Shown in pieces: positions 18,194-28,241 of a stretch of DNA of 64,000 bases; position 1 is the stretch's first letter; each line of letters opens with the position of its first letter. The stretch covers positions 1-64,000 of the forward strand of contig NZ_FQYP01000004.1 in the NCBI RefSeq assembly GCF_900141785.1, written 5' to 3'. A model generated the notes under the pieces. It was not told the DNA's origin and did not search any database. It saw only the letters and a list, made by a program, of their open reading frames with translations. The position numbers were made by a program, and so were the translations under genes. The stretch is from Aquimarina spongiae. Lineage in GTDB: Bacteria; Bacteroidota; Bacteroidia; Flavobacteriales; Flavobacteriaceae.

Positions 18194-20578
18194 TTATTCA
18201 CTTCTTAGACTTTTGGTTGGGTTTGCGGTTGCCGCCTTGATGGTTTGATAACTTATAGTTATCAATGTGATCAGTAATAATCCCGAAATAGACATCACAA
18301 AAACCCACCAGCTTATTTCGGTATGGTAAGTATAGTTCTCCAACCATCGCTTCATAAAAAACCAGGCGATTGGCGTGGCGATTGCTCCGGCAATTAGAAT
18401 TAGTTTACAAAAGTCCTTGGCAAAAAGAATTAATATTCCCGAAACTCCACTACCCAAGACTTTACGAATCCCAACCTCTTTTGTTCTTTGCGCAACGAAA
18501 AATGAAATCAGTCCGTAAAGCCCCAAGCAGCTAATAAAAATGGCTAACCCAGAGAATAATTTTGAAAGAGATAACAAGCGTTGTTCTTCTTCATATTGAT
18601 CTTGAACACGCTCATCGAGAAAACTAAACTCGTAGATGAACTTTGGAAAAACCTGCCTCCATTTTTGTTCAATTTCGTTTAATGTGCTTTTTACATTCTG
18701 ATCATTAATTTTTACCGCAATCTCATGAAATGCATTAGTTTGTGGAGCGATGAAAACTGGACTAATATCCAAATGGAAGTTTTGGTCATGAAAATTGGCT
18801 ATAACTCCTGAAACAGTTGCTTTTATAAATCCTCCATTAAGTTCCAGTTGTTTGCCTATCAACTCTTCTGGCGAACCTAAACCTAGTTTCTGTGCAAGTT
18901 TCTCGTTGACTACCACCTCGGTAATAGAATCCGACATTCTAAAATTTCTACCAGCTACCAATTGTAAATCAAACGTACTGATGTAATCATCGTCAGCCAT
19001 TTTTGCTGATATTGAAAACTCTTCATATTCTGGTCGGTTATTATATCTTAAACTAGTTCCCCAATTGTTATACCCTGCTCCTGGACTAGCCAAACAGGCA
19101 GTTACATTTTCTACTCCCGGTAATTGAAAAATTCGTTCTTTAAGACCTTCGAGTTTGATATGTTCTATATCTTCTGGAACACTAAGCATAACAATAGCAT
19201 CCTTATCAAACCCTAAATCCGCGTTTACCGCATAGTTAATTTGTTTACCAATCACGACAGTGCCCACAATCAAAAGAATAGAAATCACAAATTGTGCGGT
19301 TACCAAAATTTTACGTGTAAATTGACCTCCAGCATCTCTTTGGGTAAGTTTTCCTTTTAGGGCAAGCGTCGGAAGAATTCGTGCCAATAAAATACCAGGA
19401 TAACTTCCTGCAAAAAGGGAAACAAATGTCAATAAAGTAAGAACCAGACCAGCCACTTTAATGTCCAAAAGTGATTGTAAAGACAGGTCAAGTTCAAAAA
19501 GGGAATTAAATGAAGGAAGCACAAGTAATGTGATAAACAAGCCTACTAGCATTCCAAAAAGACTGATAATAAAAGTTTCAGAAATGAATTGCCAAAATAA
19601 ATGTTTTTTGTTACTCCCCAACACCTTTTTTATCCCAATTTCTTTTGATCGAGTAAAGGCTTGCGCTGTTGAAATATTGATGAAATTGATACACGCTACC
19701 CCAATTAAAAATATACCTACCAAACCAAATATCCAGAGTAAACTCACATTAATCCCATCGTATCTATTATCAAAATGAATATCGGAAAGAGCCTGAAGTT
19801 TGTAACGGTGTACATTTTTACTTCTAGGTCTATGTTTATTTACCAATTCGATTAAGGTTTGCTCTATATGAGCGATATCCTGATTTGGATGTAACAATGT
19901 AAAACATCGCAGTGACCCATTAATACCTCCCCAACTCCCACTATATATAAAATCATCATACGCTTTGATAGAAGGATAGGAAATAAAAATAGGGGTAGAG
20001 ATCATCGAATTTGCCGGCAAATCTTTAAGAATACCTATTACCTCGATAGTTTCCTGATTCTCTAATATAAAGTTTTGCCCCAACGGGTTTTGTTCTCCAA
20101 ACATTTTGGTCGCAAAACTTTGAGTGATATACGCTGTATTTGGTTCTTCTAGTGTTCTCCCACTAAGTTGATCTACCAAAGGAAAATCAAAGATTCTGAA
20201 AAATGAAGATTCTGAAAAAGCAATATCTTCTCTAAACCGTTTTGAATTTTTTTCATCTGCACCATCGATCTGCCAATCTTCTCGATAATAGTAACTAGCT
20301 ACTTCTTCGGCAAAATCATAATCAGATTGAAAAGCTTTTGCAAATCCTGGTGGTACCGCAGATTCATACTCCACATCATCTCGACGTTCTTCGGTAACAA
20401 CACGATAGATTCTATCTTCATTGTTATGAAAATTATCAAACTGGAGATGGTGATTTACAAATAAAAAGATAAGTATTCCGCATGCAAATCCCAATGCCAG
20501 ACCTAAAATATTGATCAGAGCAAACACCCTTTTCTTTCTAAGGTTTCTCCAGGCGATTAATAAATGAGTTTTAAACAT
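18194..20578 (-). CDS. MacB/FtsX-like ABC transporter permease 3 of 8
   Basis: The 794-residue permease, shortest of the eight, starts MFKTHLLIAWRNLRKKR and ends NPTKSLRSE. The first FtsX block has STAQAFTRSKEIGIKKVLGS and the second FFVAQRTKEVGIRKVLGSG. The periplasmic core sequences differ substantially from the other members (for example ERRDDVEYESAVPPGFAKAF). It is co-transcribed, 21 bases after permease 2. Confidence 0.9.
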   Translation of the reverse strand: MFKTHLLIAWRNLRKKRVFALINILGLALGFACGILIFLFVNHHLQFDNFHNNEDRIYRVVTEERRDDVEYESAVPPGFAKAFQSDYDFAEEVASYYYREDWQIDGADEKNSKRFREDIAFSESSFFRIFDFPLVDQLSGRTLEEPNTAYITQSFATKMFGEQNPLGQNFILENQETIEVIGILKDLPANSMISTPIFISYPSIKAYDDFIYSGSWGGINGSLRCFTLLHPNQDIAHIEQTLIELVNKHRPRSKNVHRYKLQALSDIHFDNRYDGINVSLLWIFGLVGIFLIGVACINFINISTAQAFTRSKEIGIKKVLGSNKKHLFWQFISETFIISLFGMLVGLFITLLVLPSFNSLFELDLSLQSLLDIKVAGLVLTLLTFVSLFAGSYPGILLARILPTLALKGKLTQRDAGGQFTRKILVTAQFVISILLIVGTVVIGKQINYAVNADLGFDKDAIVMLSVPEDIEHIKLEGLKERIFQLPGVENVTACLASPGAGYNNWGTSLRYNNRPEYEEFSISAKMADDDYISTFDLQLVAGRNFRMSDSITEVVVNEKLAQKLGLGSPEELIGKQLELNGGFIKATVSGVIANFHDQNFHLDISPVFIAPQTNAFHEIAVKINDQNVKSTLNEIEQKWRQVFPKFIYEFSFLDERVQDQYEEEQRLLSLSKLFSGLAIFISCLGLYGLISFFVAQRTKEVGIRKVLGSGVSGILILFAKDFCKLILIAGAIATPIAWFFMKRWLENYTYHTEISWWVFVMSISGLLLITLITISYQTIKAATANPTKSLRSE

Positions 20579-20599
20579 AACTTCGTTTTTTGATGATAT

Positions 20600-23032
20600 T
20601 TATTCGGTTCTTAAGCTCTTTAAAGGCTTAATAAATGTGGCACTTATTGATTGATAACTAACGGTAAGAATGGCAATGACGGTTACCAACACCGCACACC
20701 AAACAAATACCTGCCAATTAAGCGTCACTTTGTATTCGAAATCTTCTAACCAACGTTTCATTACAAACCAAGCGATTGGTGATGCAATCACTATAGATAT
20801 AACTACTAGTTTTAAAAAGTCCTTACTCAGTAATTTGTAGATTGTAAAATGTGAAGCTCCAAGTACGATTCGAATACTGATCTCCTTGTTTCGTTGTTCT
20901 ACCATAAAAGCGGATAGTGCAAATAGCCCTAAGCAAGCAACGAATAATGCAAAAAGGGCAAAACTGTTAAAGATGATGCCTAACCTTTGTATATCTTTAT
21001 GCATTACCTCGAATCGTTGATCCAAAAAGGTATATCTAAGGCTTTGATTTGGAGATAAATCATCCCAAATTGCATGAATAGATTTGATCAAGTCTTTTGG
21101 ACTATCTCCATTGATTCTAGCAGTAACAATAGAAGATTCGTTTCCTATCGCCATACAAAGAGGTTGTATAGCTTCTTTTAAAGAGGCAAAATGGAAATCT
21201 TCAACGACTCCGATCACTTCAAAAACTTGTCCGCTATTGGTTATTTTTTTACCCACCGGATCTGTTAAACCTAATTGCTCAACCATTTTTTCATTGATAA
21301 TAGCTCCACTCTCTGCATCATCTCTTCGATCTTTGGAAAAATCTCTCCCCGAAGACAGTTTCATTCCCATGGTTTTGATATAGTCTTCATCAACGCGCCA
21401 CATTTGTCCGGCTACACCTTTGTTTTCACCAACACGACCTTCTTTCCAAAAAGCATTACCGTTTCTTTTGGTTTCTGTAATGGGCAGGTAATCACTGATC
21501 GAAACCTGATGCACTCCAGAAAGGGATATCAACTCTTCTTTAAAAGTGTTGACTTTATCACCCAAGGTATTCGTTCCTTTAATAACAAGCACCTGATCTT
21601 TGTTGAATCCTAATTCTTTATTCAGGATGTAATCCATTTGCTTGTAAATCACCAAAGTTCCTATTAAAAGAATTACCGATACCGAAAACTGAAAAATTAC
21701 TAATCCGCTACGTAGGTTTCCACTTTTACTCCCCAGACTCAAACTACCTTTCAACACATCAACAGGCTTAAACGAGGATAAATAAAATGATGGATACAAT
21801 CCTGCGATAATCCCAACTACAATGGACGCTAAAACGATAAGAGGCAAAAACCAGAGTGCTCCCCAAGGAATAAGTATTTCCTTGGATGCAATTTCATTAA
21901 AATAAGGCAACAACATCCAGGCAAGAAACACCCCCGAACCAAATGAAATAAAGCTAAAAATTACCGATTCTATTAGAAACTGAGTTACCAGATTTTGCCT
22001 GAAAGCACCCACCGTTTTACGAAGTCCTACCTCTTTTGCCCGGTTGGCTGATTTTGCTGTAGAAAGATTAATAAAGTTGATACATGCCAAAAGCAAAATG
22101 AAAATAGCAATCCCTCCAAATAGCCATACGAAACGAATATCGCTATGAGATAAGTTATCTTGTATGTCTACAGAGCGTAAATGAATATCGGTTACGGGTT
22201 GTAAAATAAATCGAGAGCTATTACGCATTTCACGTATTTCTTCTTCAGAAGCATTGCCCTGTAGCGCTGGCACTGCATACTTATCAAAGGTCTGCATTAA
22301 TTTTTCCTCGAGAGAAGCTATATCTGTACCTGGTTTTACCAACACATAATTGGCATAGTTACTAGACAGCCAATTCGCACTTTCTCCCTCCCAAAACTCA
22401 TGATGTGCTTTGGTAATTAAAAAATCATACTTAAAATGAGTATTTGAAGAAATGATCCCCATAACTCCTCCAATCGTGTACGGGTTTTCGACGTCATTGT
22501 CTAATATAATTTGTTTGCCCAATGCATTTCCTTCTGGAAAATATTTATCCGCTTTTTCTTTAGAAAGTACGATCGAATTGGGGGCAGATAGTGCATTTTC
22601 TCTAGACCCTAAAACCAAAGGAATATCTAATATTTCTAATAAACTCGGATCCACAAACACAAATTCTTCTTCAAAATTACTTTGTGTCTGATTCAGAGTC
22701 CTTAGTTCTTTTCCAACAGGACTTAATAGTTCATGTTTTAGAAATCTTCCGGATTTTATAATTTCTGGATAATCGTTGGTTAATGCTTGAGCAAAAGGCG
22801 ACGGGAAAAATACATGTTGTCTTTTTTCTCCATTAAGCATAATCTCTCCAATCACCCGAAACGCCTGATCCTTTTTGGTATTATGTGTATCATAACTTAC
22901 CTCATCTCTAATGAATAAAAAGATCAGGATACATGCTGCTATTCCTATAGCAAAGCCCCCTATTTTGATAGTGGTAAACATCCGATCTTTGCTAATGTTC
23001 CTCCATGCTATTTTTAAATGATTCTTAAACAT
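20600..23032 (-). CDS. MacB/FtsX-like ABC transporter permease 2 of 8
   Basis: The 810-residue permease starts MFKNHLKIAWRNISKDR and ends KPLKSLRTE, the only member with Lys-Pro in place of Asn-Pro there. The FtsX blocks contain STAKSANRAKEVGLRKTVGA and FMVEQRNKEISIRIVLGAS. The periplasmic core carries family-typical motifs such as GLTDPVGKKI. A 27-base stretch spanning its start and leader (23025-23051) is repeated exactly at the start of permease 1 (25441-25467). Confidence 0.9.
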   Translation of the reverse strand: MFKNHLKIAWRNISKDRMFTTIKIGGFAIGIAACILIFLFIRDEVSYDTHNTKKDQAFRVIGEIMLNGEKRQHVFFPSPFAQALTNDYPEIIKSGRFLKHELLSPVGKELRTLNQTQSNFEEEFVFVDPSLLEILDIPLVLGSRENALSAPNSIVLSKEKADKYFPEGNALGKQIILDNDVENPYTIGGVMGIISSNTHFKYDFLITKAHHEFWEGESANWLSSNYANYVLVKPGTDIASLEEKLMQTFDKYAVPALQGNASEEEIREMRNSSRFILQPVTDIHLRSVDIQDNLSHSDIRFVWLFGGIAIFILLLACINFINLSTAKSANRAKEVGLRKTVGAFRQNLVTQFLIESVIFSFISFGSGVFLAWMLLPYFNEIASKEILIPWGALWFLPLIVLASIVVGIIAGLYPSFYLSSFKPVDVLKGSLSLGSKSGNLRSGLVIFQFSVSVILLIGTLVIYKQMDYILNKELGFNKDQVLVIKGTNTLGDKVNTFKEELISLSGVHQVSISDYLPITETKRNGNAFWKEGRVGENKGVAGQMWRVDEDYIKTMGMKLSSGRDFSKDRRDDAESGAIINEKMVEQLGLTDPVGKKITNSGQVFEVIGVVEDFHFASLKEAIQPLCMAIGNESSIVTARINGDSPKDLIKSIHAIWDDLSPNQSLRYTFLDQRFEVMHKDIQRLGIIFNSFALFALFVACLGLFALSAFMVEQRNKEISIRIVLGASHFTIYKLLSKDFLKLVVISIVIASPIAWFVMKRWLEDFEYKVTLNWQVFVWCAVLVTVIAILTVSYQSISATFIKPLKSLRTE

Positions 23033-23054
23033 GACTGTTCGTTTTTTGATGATT

Positions 23055-25448
23055 TTATTCGGTTCTAAGACTCTTTACCGGATTGGCCAAAGAGGCTTTC
23101 AGGGCGTGAAAACTAACGGTTGCCAGTGCGATGATTATTGCACTTGTGCCCGCTAGTAAGAACATCCACCATTCTATCGAGATTCTATAGGCGAAACGAG
23201 ATAACCAATCGTTCATAACATACCAAGCCAACGGCGATGCGATTAAAAACGCCACGGTAACCAGCTTTAGAAAATCAGTAGATAGTAATTTTACTACTTG
23301 GGCCACCGAAGCTCCCAGTACTTTACGAACCCCAATTTCTCTTTTGCGTTGAAGCATAGAATACGCAGCAAGACCTAGCAAACCAAGACAAGAGATTAAA
23401 ATCGCCAAGACCGCGAAATTGAGAAACAAACTTCCAAAGCGTTCCTGACTACGATATTGTTTATCAAAGTTTTCATCCAGAAATTGGTAATTAAAAGAAT
23501 CGTTTGGTAAAATGGCTTCCCATTTGTTTTGGATATCTGCTAATGTCTGTTTGATATTGTTCCCGGTAATTTTGATAGCTAATAGATCAGTCTCATCTGG
23601 CTTCATGGTCATGGTGAGTGGTTGTATATTTTCTTGTAGTGATTTGAAATGAAAATCCTGTATCACCCCAATGATCTGACCATCTTTCCCCCATTGCGAG
23701 AAGGTAGCACCCAACGCATCTTTTGGAGAAGCATAACCCAAAAATTTTACCGCTTTTTCATTAATGATCATCCCTTGAGCAGAATCGGTAACAAAGTCTC
23801 TGGAAAAACCTCTCCCGGCAATCACTTTAAGACCAAATTGAGAAATAAAGTCATGATCAACGAAGTAGGCATTGATATTTGCAATCTGACCTTCTCCCTG
23901 GCTATTTTGAATTACAGAATATGCCGAATTATTATATGCTCCAGGAACAGCAGAAGCCAAAGTTGTCGACACCACACCTGAGATATTATCGATATTATCC
24001 TTTAACTCTTTTTGCGCTGAAGAAACGGTTACTGGTAAAAGAACGGTATGCTCTTTATCAAACCCTAATTCTTGGCTACGCATATAATTCATTTGGTTGT
24101 AAATGATAATCGTGCCTATAATCAACGTAATTGAAATGGTAAACTGTGTAATCACTAATCCTTTTCTTAAGATGATCCCTCTGGTTCCTGTAGAAAAATT
24201 ACCTTTCAATACATTTACAGGCTTAAAAGAAGACAATACAAACGCAGGGTAGATTCCTGCAAAGGCACCAATGGATAAGGCGATTAAAAACAGATAAGCA
24301 ATATTGATAGGGTTGGTAAAAATCCCATCACTAATCACTTTTCCTGCAATTTCATTAAACGCTGGTAAAACCAAAGCTGCCAATATCGAAGCAATTACAA
24401 AAGCGATCAAGCTTATGATAATAGATTCGCCTACAAACTGTAGAGATAACTGACGTTTTTCGGCTCCGATTACCTTTCGTACTCCAACCTCTTTGGCTCG
24501 CTCTACTGATCTGGCAGTAGTTAGATTCACAAAGTTGATGCATGCGATCAACAGAATAAAAATTGCAATAATAGAAAAGATATAAATAGTTCCTAAATCC
24601 CCGCTATACTCTCCTCCTCTTTCAGAACGTAAATACACATCTTCCAACGGTTCTAAGAATAAGGAAACAAACATTTTGTCGCGTCTCATCGTCTCTCCTG
24701 AATTACGTTCAAGAAAGTCTGGAAATTTTGCTTCTAGTTGTTTGGGATCTGTATTGGGATGCACAAGAATATACGCGGCAGGATCATACAACCCCCACGC
24801 ATCATTAATTCTTGGTAATACCCCTTTGCTATAGGTAGTCATAGAAATAATCATATTCGCTTTGATATGAGAATTCTCTGGGATTTCATCCATAATACCG
24901 GTTACCGTAAAAGGTAAGTCATTGATATCTTCATCTTTAATGCGTATGGTTTTTCCTATTGCAGATTCATTACCAAAGTATCTATTTGCCGTTTCCTGGG
25001 TAAGCACGACACTATATGGTTCCTGCAATACAGATTTCTTATCTCCTTGAAGTAACCCAAAATCGAACATTTCAAAAAACGCTCTATCTGCTGCCGCAGC
25101 TTTATCTTCAACAAGTTTTATTTCATCTTTTCGGACCGCCAGTTCTAAACGCATAAAACGCACTGCCGAAATTACTTCGGGAAACTCTTCTTCCATATGC
25201 GGAGGTACCGCACAAGCAGGTCTACTACTTTCCATCTTTCCAGAAGAAGGCGTATCCAGATCTGCTACAACTCGGTAAATGGAATTTTTCTTACTGTGAA
25301 ACTTGTCATAGCTATGCTCAAAGTTTACATATTGTAAAATAAGAAATCCTGCAGTTAGCCCTATTGCCAAACCTATGATGTTGATTCCAGAATACACCTT
25401 ATTCTTGATGAGGTTTCTCCAGGCTATTTTGAAATACATTTTAAACAT
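23055..25448 (-). CDS. MacB/FtsX-like ABC transporter permease 1 of 8
   Basis: This is the first permease in transcription order, 797 residues. It starts MFKMYFKIAWRNLIKNK and ends NPVKSLRTE. The FtsX blocks contain TTARSVERAKEVGVRKVIGA and YSMLQRKREIGVRKVLGAS. It follows the GIN-domain gene after 45 bases, the widest gap in the operon and therefore a possible site of mRNA processing or an internal start. The function is membrane translocation or force transmission coupled to an ABC ATPase; the substrate is unknown. Confidence 0.9.
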   Translation of the reverse strand: MFKMYFKIAWRNLIKNKVYSGINIIGLAIGLTAGFLILQYVNFEHSYDKFHSKKNSIYRVVADLDTPSSGKMESSRPACAVPPHMEEEFPEVISAVRFMRLELAVRKDEIKLVEDKAAAADRAFFEMFDFGLLQGDKKSVLQEPYSVVLTQETANRYFGNESAIGKTIRIKDEDINDLPFTVTGIMDEIPENSHIKANMIISMTTYSKGVLPRINDAWGLYDPAAYILVHPNTDPKQLEAKFPDFLERNSGETMRRDKMFVSLFLEPLEDVYLRSERGGEYSGDLGTIYIFSIIAIFILLIACINFVNLTTARSVERAKEVGVRKVIGAEKRQLSLQFVGESIIISLIAFVIASILAALVLPAFNEIAGKVISDGIFTNPINIAYLFLIALSIGAFAGIYPAFVLSSFKPVNVLKGNFSTGTRGIILRKGLVITQFTISITLIIGTIIIYNQMNYMRSQELGFDKEHTVLLPVTVSSAQKELKDNIDNISGVVSTTLASAVPGAYNNSAYSVIQNSQGEGQIANINAYFVDHDFISQFGLKVIAGRGFSRDFVTDSAQGMIINEKAVKFLGYASPKDALGATFSQWGKDGQIIGVIQDFHFKSLQENIQPLTMTMKPDETDLLAIKITGNNIKQTLADIQNKWEAILPNDSFNYQFLDENFDKQYRSQERFGSLFLNFAVLAILISCLGLLGLAAYSMLQRKREIGVRKVLGASVAQVVKLLSTDFLKLVTVAFLIASPLAWYVMNDWLSRFAYRISIEWWMFLLAGTSAIIIALATVSFHALKASLANPVKSLRTE

Positions 25449-25493
25449 GACTGTTCGTTTTTTGATGTTGTAAGTTGATGAGGTTTTAGATCT

Positions 25494-26246
25494 CTAATTC
25501 ATTTTTCGTATGGTTGCATCCCCTATAATAATTCCTTTATTTACAGAAGGGTTACCATCGTATGTCACATTCGCTTCACCATAGGCAGTTACTTTGAGAT
25601 CATCTTTAACATTAACTCTGAAATTACCTTCTCCATAAGCAGTGATCTTGGTGCTTTCATTATTGAGTCCTAAAGCATTTATTTCTCCTTCTCCATACAC
25701 CGTATATTTTTGACGATTTACGGCTCCTCCTTTAAATTCAAGATATCCTTCTCCATACATGGTTACCCCTAATCTGTCTACACTGATTTCTTCTAAGGTA
25801 ACTTTAGGTTCTCCATACAGTTTTAATCTAAAATCTTCGGTTTGTATTGGACTTAAACACTTGATCACTTCTTCTCCTCTGATAGAAAGTTCTTTGAGGT
25901 TCTTGTAAGTAACTGTAGCAGTAATCATAGTCCCTGGATAAATTGGTTTTTTCATTTTCCATCCATTTTGATGATGCACTTTTTTCTGTTTAGTCACCAT
26001 TTTTGCCCCATCCAGATAGATTCTTAGTGTTTTTCCTTCTACTTCTACATTGATTTTATGATCTTCTACTTTTGAATTTTCTATAACCACACTCTCGGTA
26101 TCTCCTTGCTTAAATACCACCTCAACATGTGGACTAATGATTGCTTTTTCAAAATGATCAACGGTAATGTTCTTTTGGGCATAACCTACTGTAGTAGCTA
26201 TAAGCGCAGTGGTAAGCGTAACGATTTGAATAACTAATTTTGTCAT
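25494..26246 (-). CDS. Secreted GIN-domain (DUF2807-like) protein
   Basis: The 250-residue protein has a signal peptide (MTKLVIQIVTLTTALIATTV, ending near YAQ). The body is a beta-solenoid-like series in which a Y-G-E turn recurs five times (LYGEPKV, MYGEGYL, VYGEGEI, AYGEGNF, AYGEANV), typical of the head GIN domain of Bacteroidota. The family is described as putative auto-transporter adhesin head domains, but the function is poorly known. Here the gene sits inside the export operon, 25 bases after the proximal ATPase and 45 bases before permease 1. A periplasmic or surface accessory role for this transporter is therefore plausible (inference). Confidence 0.85.
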   Translation of the reverse strand: MTKLVIQIVTLTTALIATTVGYAQKNITVDHFEKAIISPHVEVVFKQGDTESVVIENSKVEDHKINVEVEGKTLRIYLDGAKMVTKQKKVHHQNGWKMKKPIYPGTMITATVTYKNLKELSIRGEEVIKCLSPIQTEDFRLKLYGEPKVTLEEISVDRLGVTMYGEGYLEFKGGAVNRQKYTVYGEGEINALGLNNESTKITAYGEGNFRVNVKDDLKVTAYGEANVTYDGNPSVNKGIIIGDATIRKMN

Positions 26247-26271
26247 GAGTTTAATTTTTTGTGTTTATACT

Positions 26272-26967
26272 TTATGCATTTACCTCGAAAGGTTTATTTT
26301 GACTTTCGGTTACAATTTGTCCGTCAAAGAGATTGATGATTCGATGTGCGTAATGTGAGTCTCGATCAGAGTGAGTAACCATAATAATCGTAGTTCCTTC
26401 TTGATTGAGTTCGGTTAGTAAATTCATCACCTCGATCCCATTTTTGGAGTCCAAATTACCTGTAGGCTCATCGGCAAGTATTAATTTGGCATTGGTAACC
26501 ACAGCTCTGGCAATTGCAACTCTTTGTTGCTGTCCCCCTGATAATTGTTGAGGGAAGTGCTTTTCGCGATGTGCAATTTTCATACGTTCCAGTACGGCAT
26601 TTACTTTTTGCTCCCGTTCGCTCTTTTTCATATTCAAATAAATAAGAGGTAGTTCTACGTTTTCAAAAACGGTAAGTTCATCGATGAGGTTAAAGCTCTG
26701 AAATACGAATCCCAAGTTTCCCTTTCTAATTCTGGTACGTTGATTTTCTCGTAATTTTCCTACTTCTTCTCCACCAAAATGATAGCTTCCTTCTGTAGGA
26801 TTGTCGAGCATTCCCAGGATATTAAGAAGTGTAGATTTTCCGCAACCAGATGGACCCATAATGGCTACAAATTCTCCTTCTTCAACGGTAAGGTTCACAT
26901 TATTTAAGGCCAGAGTCTCAACTTCTTCAGTTCTAAAGCTCTTTTTTAAATTCTTGATCTGTATCAT
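26272..26967 (-). CDS. ABC transporter ATP-binding protein (MacB/LolD-like), proximal
   Basis: The start is set at the ATG at 26967 (MIQIKNLKKSFRTEEVE), giving 231 residues. An upstream in-frame ATG at 27030 would add 21 unrelated residues and overlap the HlyD gene by 41 bases. Motifs are Walker A GPSGCGKST, Q-loop FVFQSFNLIDE, signature LSGGQQQRVAIARA, Walker B LILADEPTGNLDS and the H-loop VTHSDRD. All catalytic residues look intact. It resembles stand-alone MacB ATPases and presumably works with the adaptor and outer-membrane protein encoded just before it and with one or more of the eight permeases. Confidence 0.92.
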   Translation of the reverse strand: MIQIKNLKKSFRTEEVETLALNNVNLTVEEGEFVAIMGPSGCGKSTLLNILGMLDNPTEGSYHFGGEEVGKLRENQRTRIRKGNLGFVFQSFNLIDELTVFENVELPLIYLNMKKSEREQKVNAVLERMKIAHREKHFPQQLSGGQQQRVAIARAVVTNAKLILADEPTGNLDSKNGIEVMNLLTELNQEGTTIIMVTHSDRDSHYAHRIINLFDGQIVTESQNKPFEVNA

Positions 26968-26989
26968 TTCTTGATTGTTTATTTTATGT

Positions 26990-28240
26990 TTATTTAAGTA
27001 TGATTTTTTCGGCATCACCAAAATTATCATAGTTTGATGTAATTACTTGTTCTCCAGTTTCGAGTCCTTCTAATAACTCATAGTATCTAGAGTTTTGTTT
27101 TCCAATTCGTATCGGTCTTCTCCACGCTACATTTCCAGACTCATCCAATACGAAAATCCATTGTCCACCGGTACTCTGAAAGAAACTTCCTTTTGGCAAC
27201 AACAAAGCCTCATTAGATGCTCCCAATTGCAACTTTAGGTTATAGCTCTGTCCTGAACGAATAGTTTCTGGTTTTTCATTCACGAAGACTAAATCTACAT
27301 TAAATCTTCCATTTCTTACCTCTGGATATACCTTCCGAATTCGTAATTCATACTCGGTACCATTACGTTCTAATACAGCAGTTAAGTTTCTTTTTACTCT
27401 ATCAATATAATGCTCATCGATTGAAGCTTCTATTTTGTAATCGGTTAACACATTTACCTGCCCTATACGTTGCCCTTGTTGGATACTTTGCCCTATTTCG
27501 GCATCCAAAAATCCCAACTGACCATCTGCAGGAGCTCTTACATTAAGATGATCAATCCGTTCGTATACCATGGATAGTGTTTTTTTCATTCTCGCCAGGT
27601 CCCCATCTAGCTCTTTCAAAGAAGTATTACGAAGTACATTATCCTGATCCGTTTGGATTTTTATGATTTCGAACTGTTTAGCTGCTAACTCATAATTTTC
27701 TTTTGCAGTTAAATACTCTTCTTTAGAGATAAGCTCATCTTTATACAAGGCCTCGTTTTGCTCGTAGGCTCTTTTTACTTTCTGCAATTCGTATTTTGAG
27801 TTTACCAAATCTTTTCTTCCTTCTACTTGTCTAGCATCAAAAGTAAGTTTGGTGGATCGCAGATCATTCTGTTTTAAGGCCAGGTTATTTTCGCTTGCTA
27901 AAATTTGCTCATACAATCCTCTATTTTCCAGCTTTAAAATAATATCTCCTTTCTTTACCATGGCACCTTCTTCGATCAACTTTTCGGTTACTCTTCCTCC
28001 TTCATAAGCATCCATATAGATAGTACTTATAGGAGCGACATTACCATTGATGGTGATATAATCATCAAATTTTCCGAAGGATACTTTTGCAATAGAAAGC
28101 TTTTCCCGATCTGTTCGAAAGGTAGATGCCGTATTGCCAAAAGCCATTTTCCAACCCATAAAAAGTAACAGTATACCCCCAACAATATACCCATAATGTT
28201 TAGGTCTTAATCCTTTTTTCTTTTCAATCTTTATATCCAT
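26990..28240 (-). CDS. HlyD/MacA-like periplasmic adaptor protein
   Basis: The 416-residue membrane-fusion protein has an N-terminal transmembrane anchor (about residues 17-36, YIVGGILLLFMGWKMAF). A lipoyl/barrel-sandwich half follows (MDAYEGGRVTEKLIEEGAMV), then a long alpha-helical hairpin (~105-235) and the second lipoyl half plus beta-barrel (VRAPADGQLGFLDAEIGQSI). It ends in a membrane-proximal domain (LPKGSFFQSTGGQWIFVLD). It links inner-membrane permeases to the TolC-like channel encoded immediately upstream (1-base gap), as MacA does for MacB. Confidence 0.92.
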   Translation of the reverse strand: MDIKIEKKKGLRPKHYGYIVGGILLLFMGWKMAFGNTASTFRTDREKLSIAKVSFGKFDDYITINGNVAPISTIYMDAYEGGRVTEKLIEEGAMVKKGDIILKLENRGLYEQILASENNLALKQNDLRSTKLTFDARQVEGRKDLVNSKYELQKVKRAYEQNEALYKDELISKEEYLTAKENYELAAKQFEIIKIQTDQDNVLRNTSLKELDGDLARMKKTLSMVYERIDHLNVRAPADGQLGFLDAEIGQSIQQGQRIGQVNVLTDYKIEASIDEHYIDRVKRNLTAVLERNGTEYELRIRKVYPEVRNGRFNVDLVFVNEKPETIRSGQSYNLKLQLGASNEALLLPKGSFFQSTGGQWIFVLDESGNVAWRRPIRIGKQNSRYYELLEGLETGEQVITSNYDNFGDAEKIILK

Positions 28241-28241
28241 T

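Noticed and set aside
26968..27030. Upstream start for the proximal ATPase
   Set aside because: It would overlap the HlyD gene by 41 bases and add residues unlike any ATPase N-terminus.
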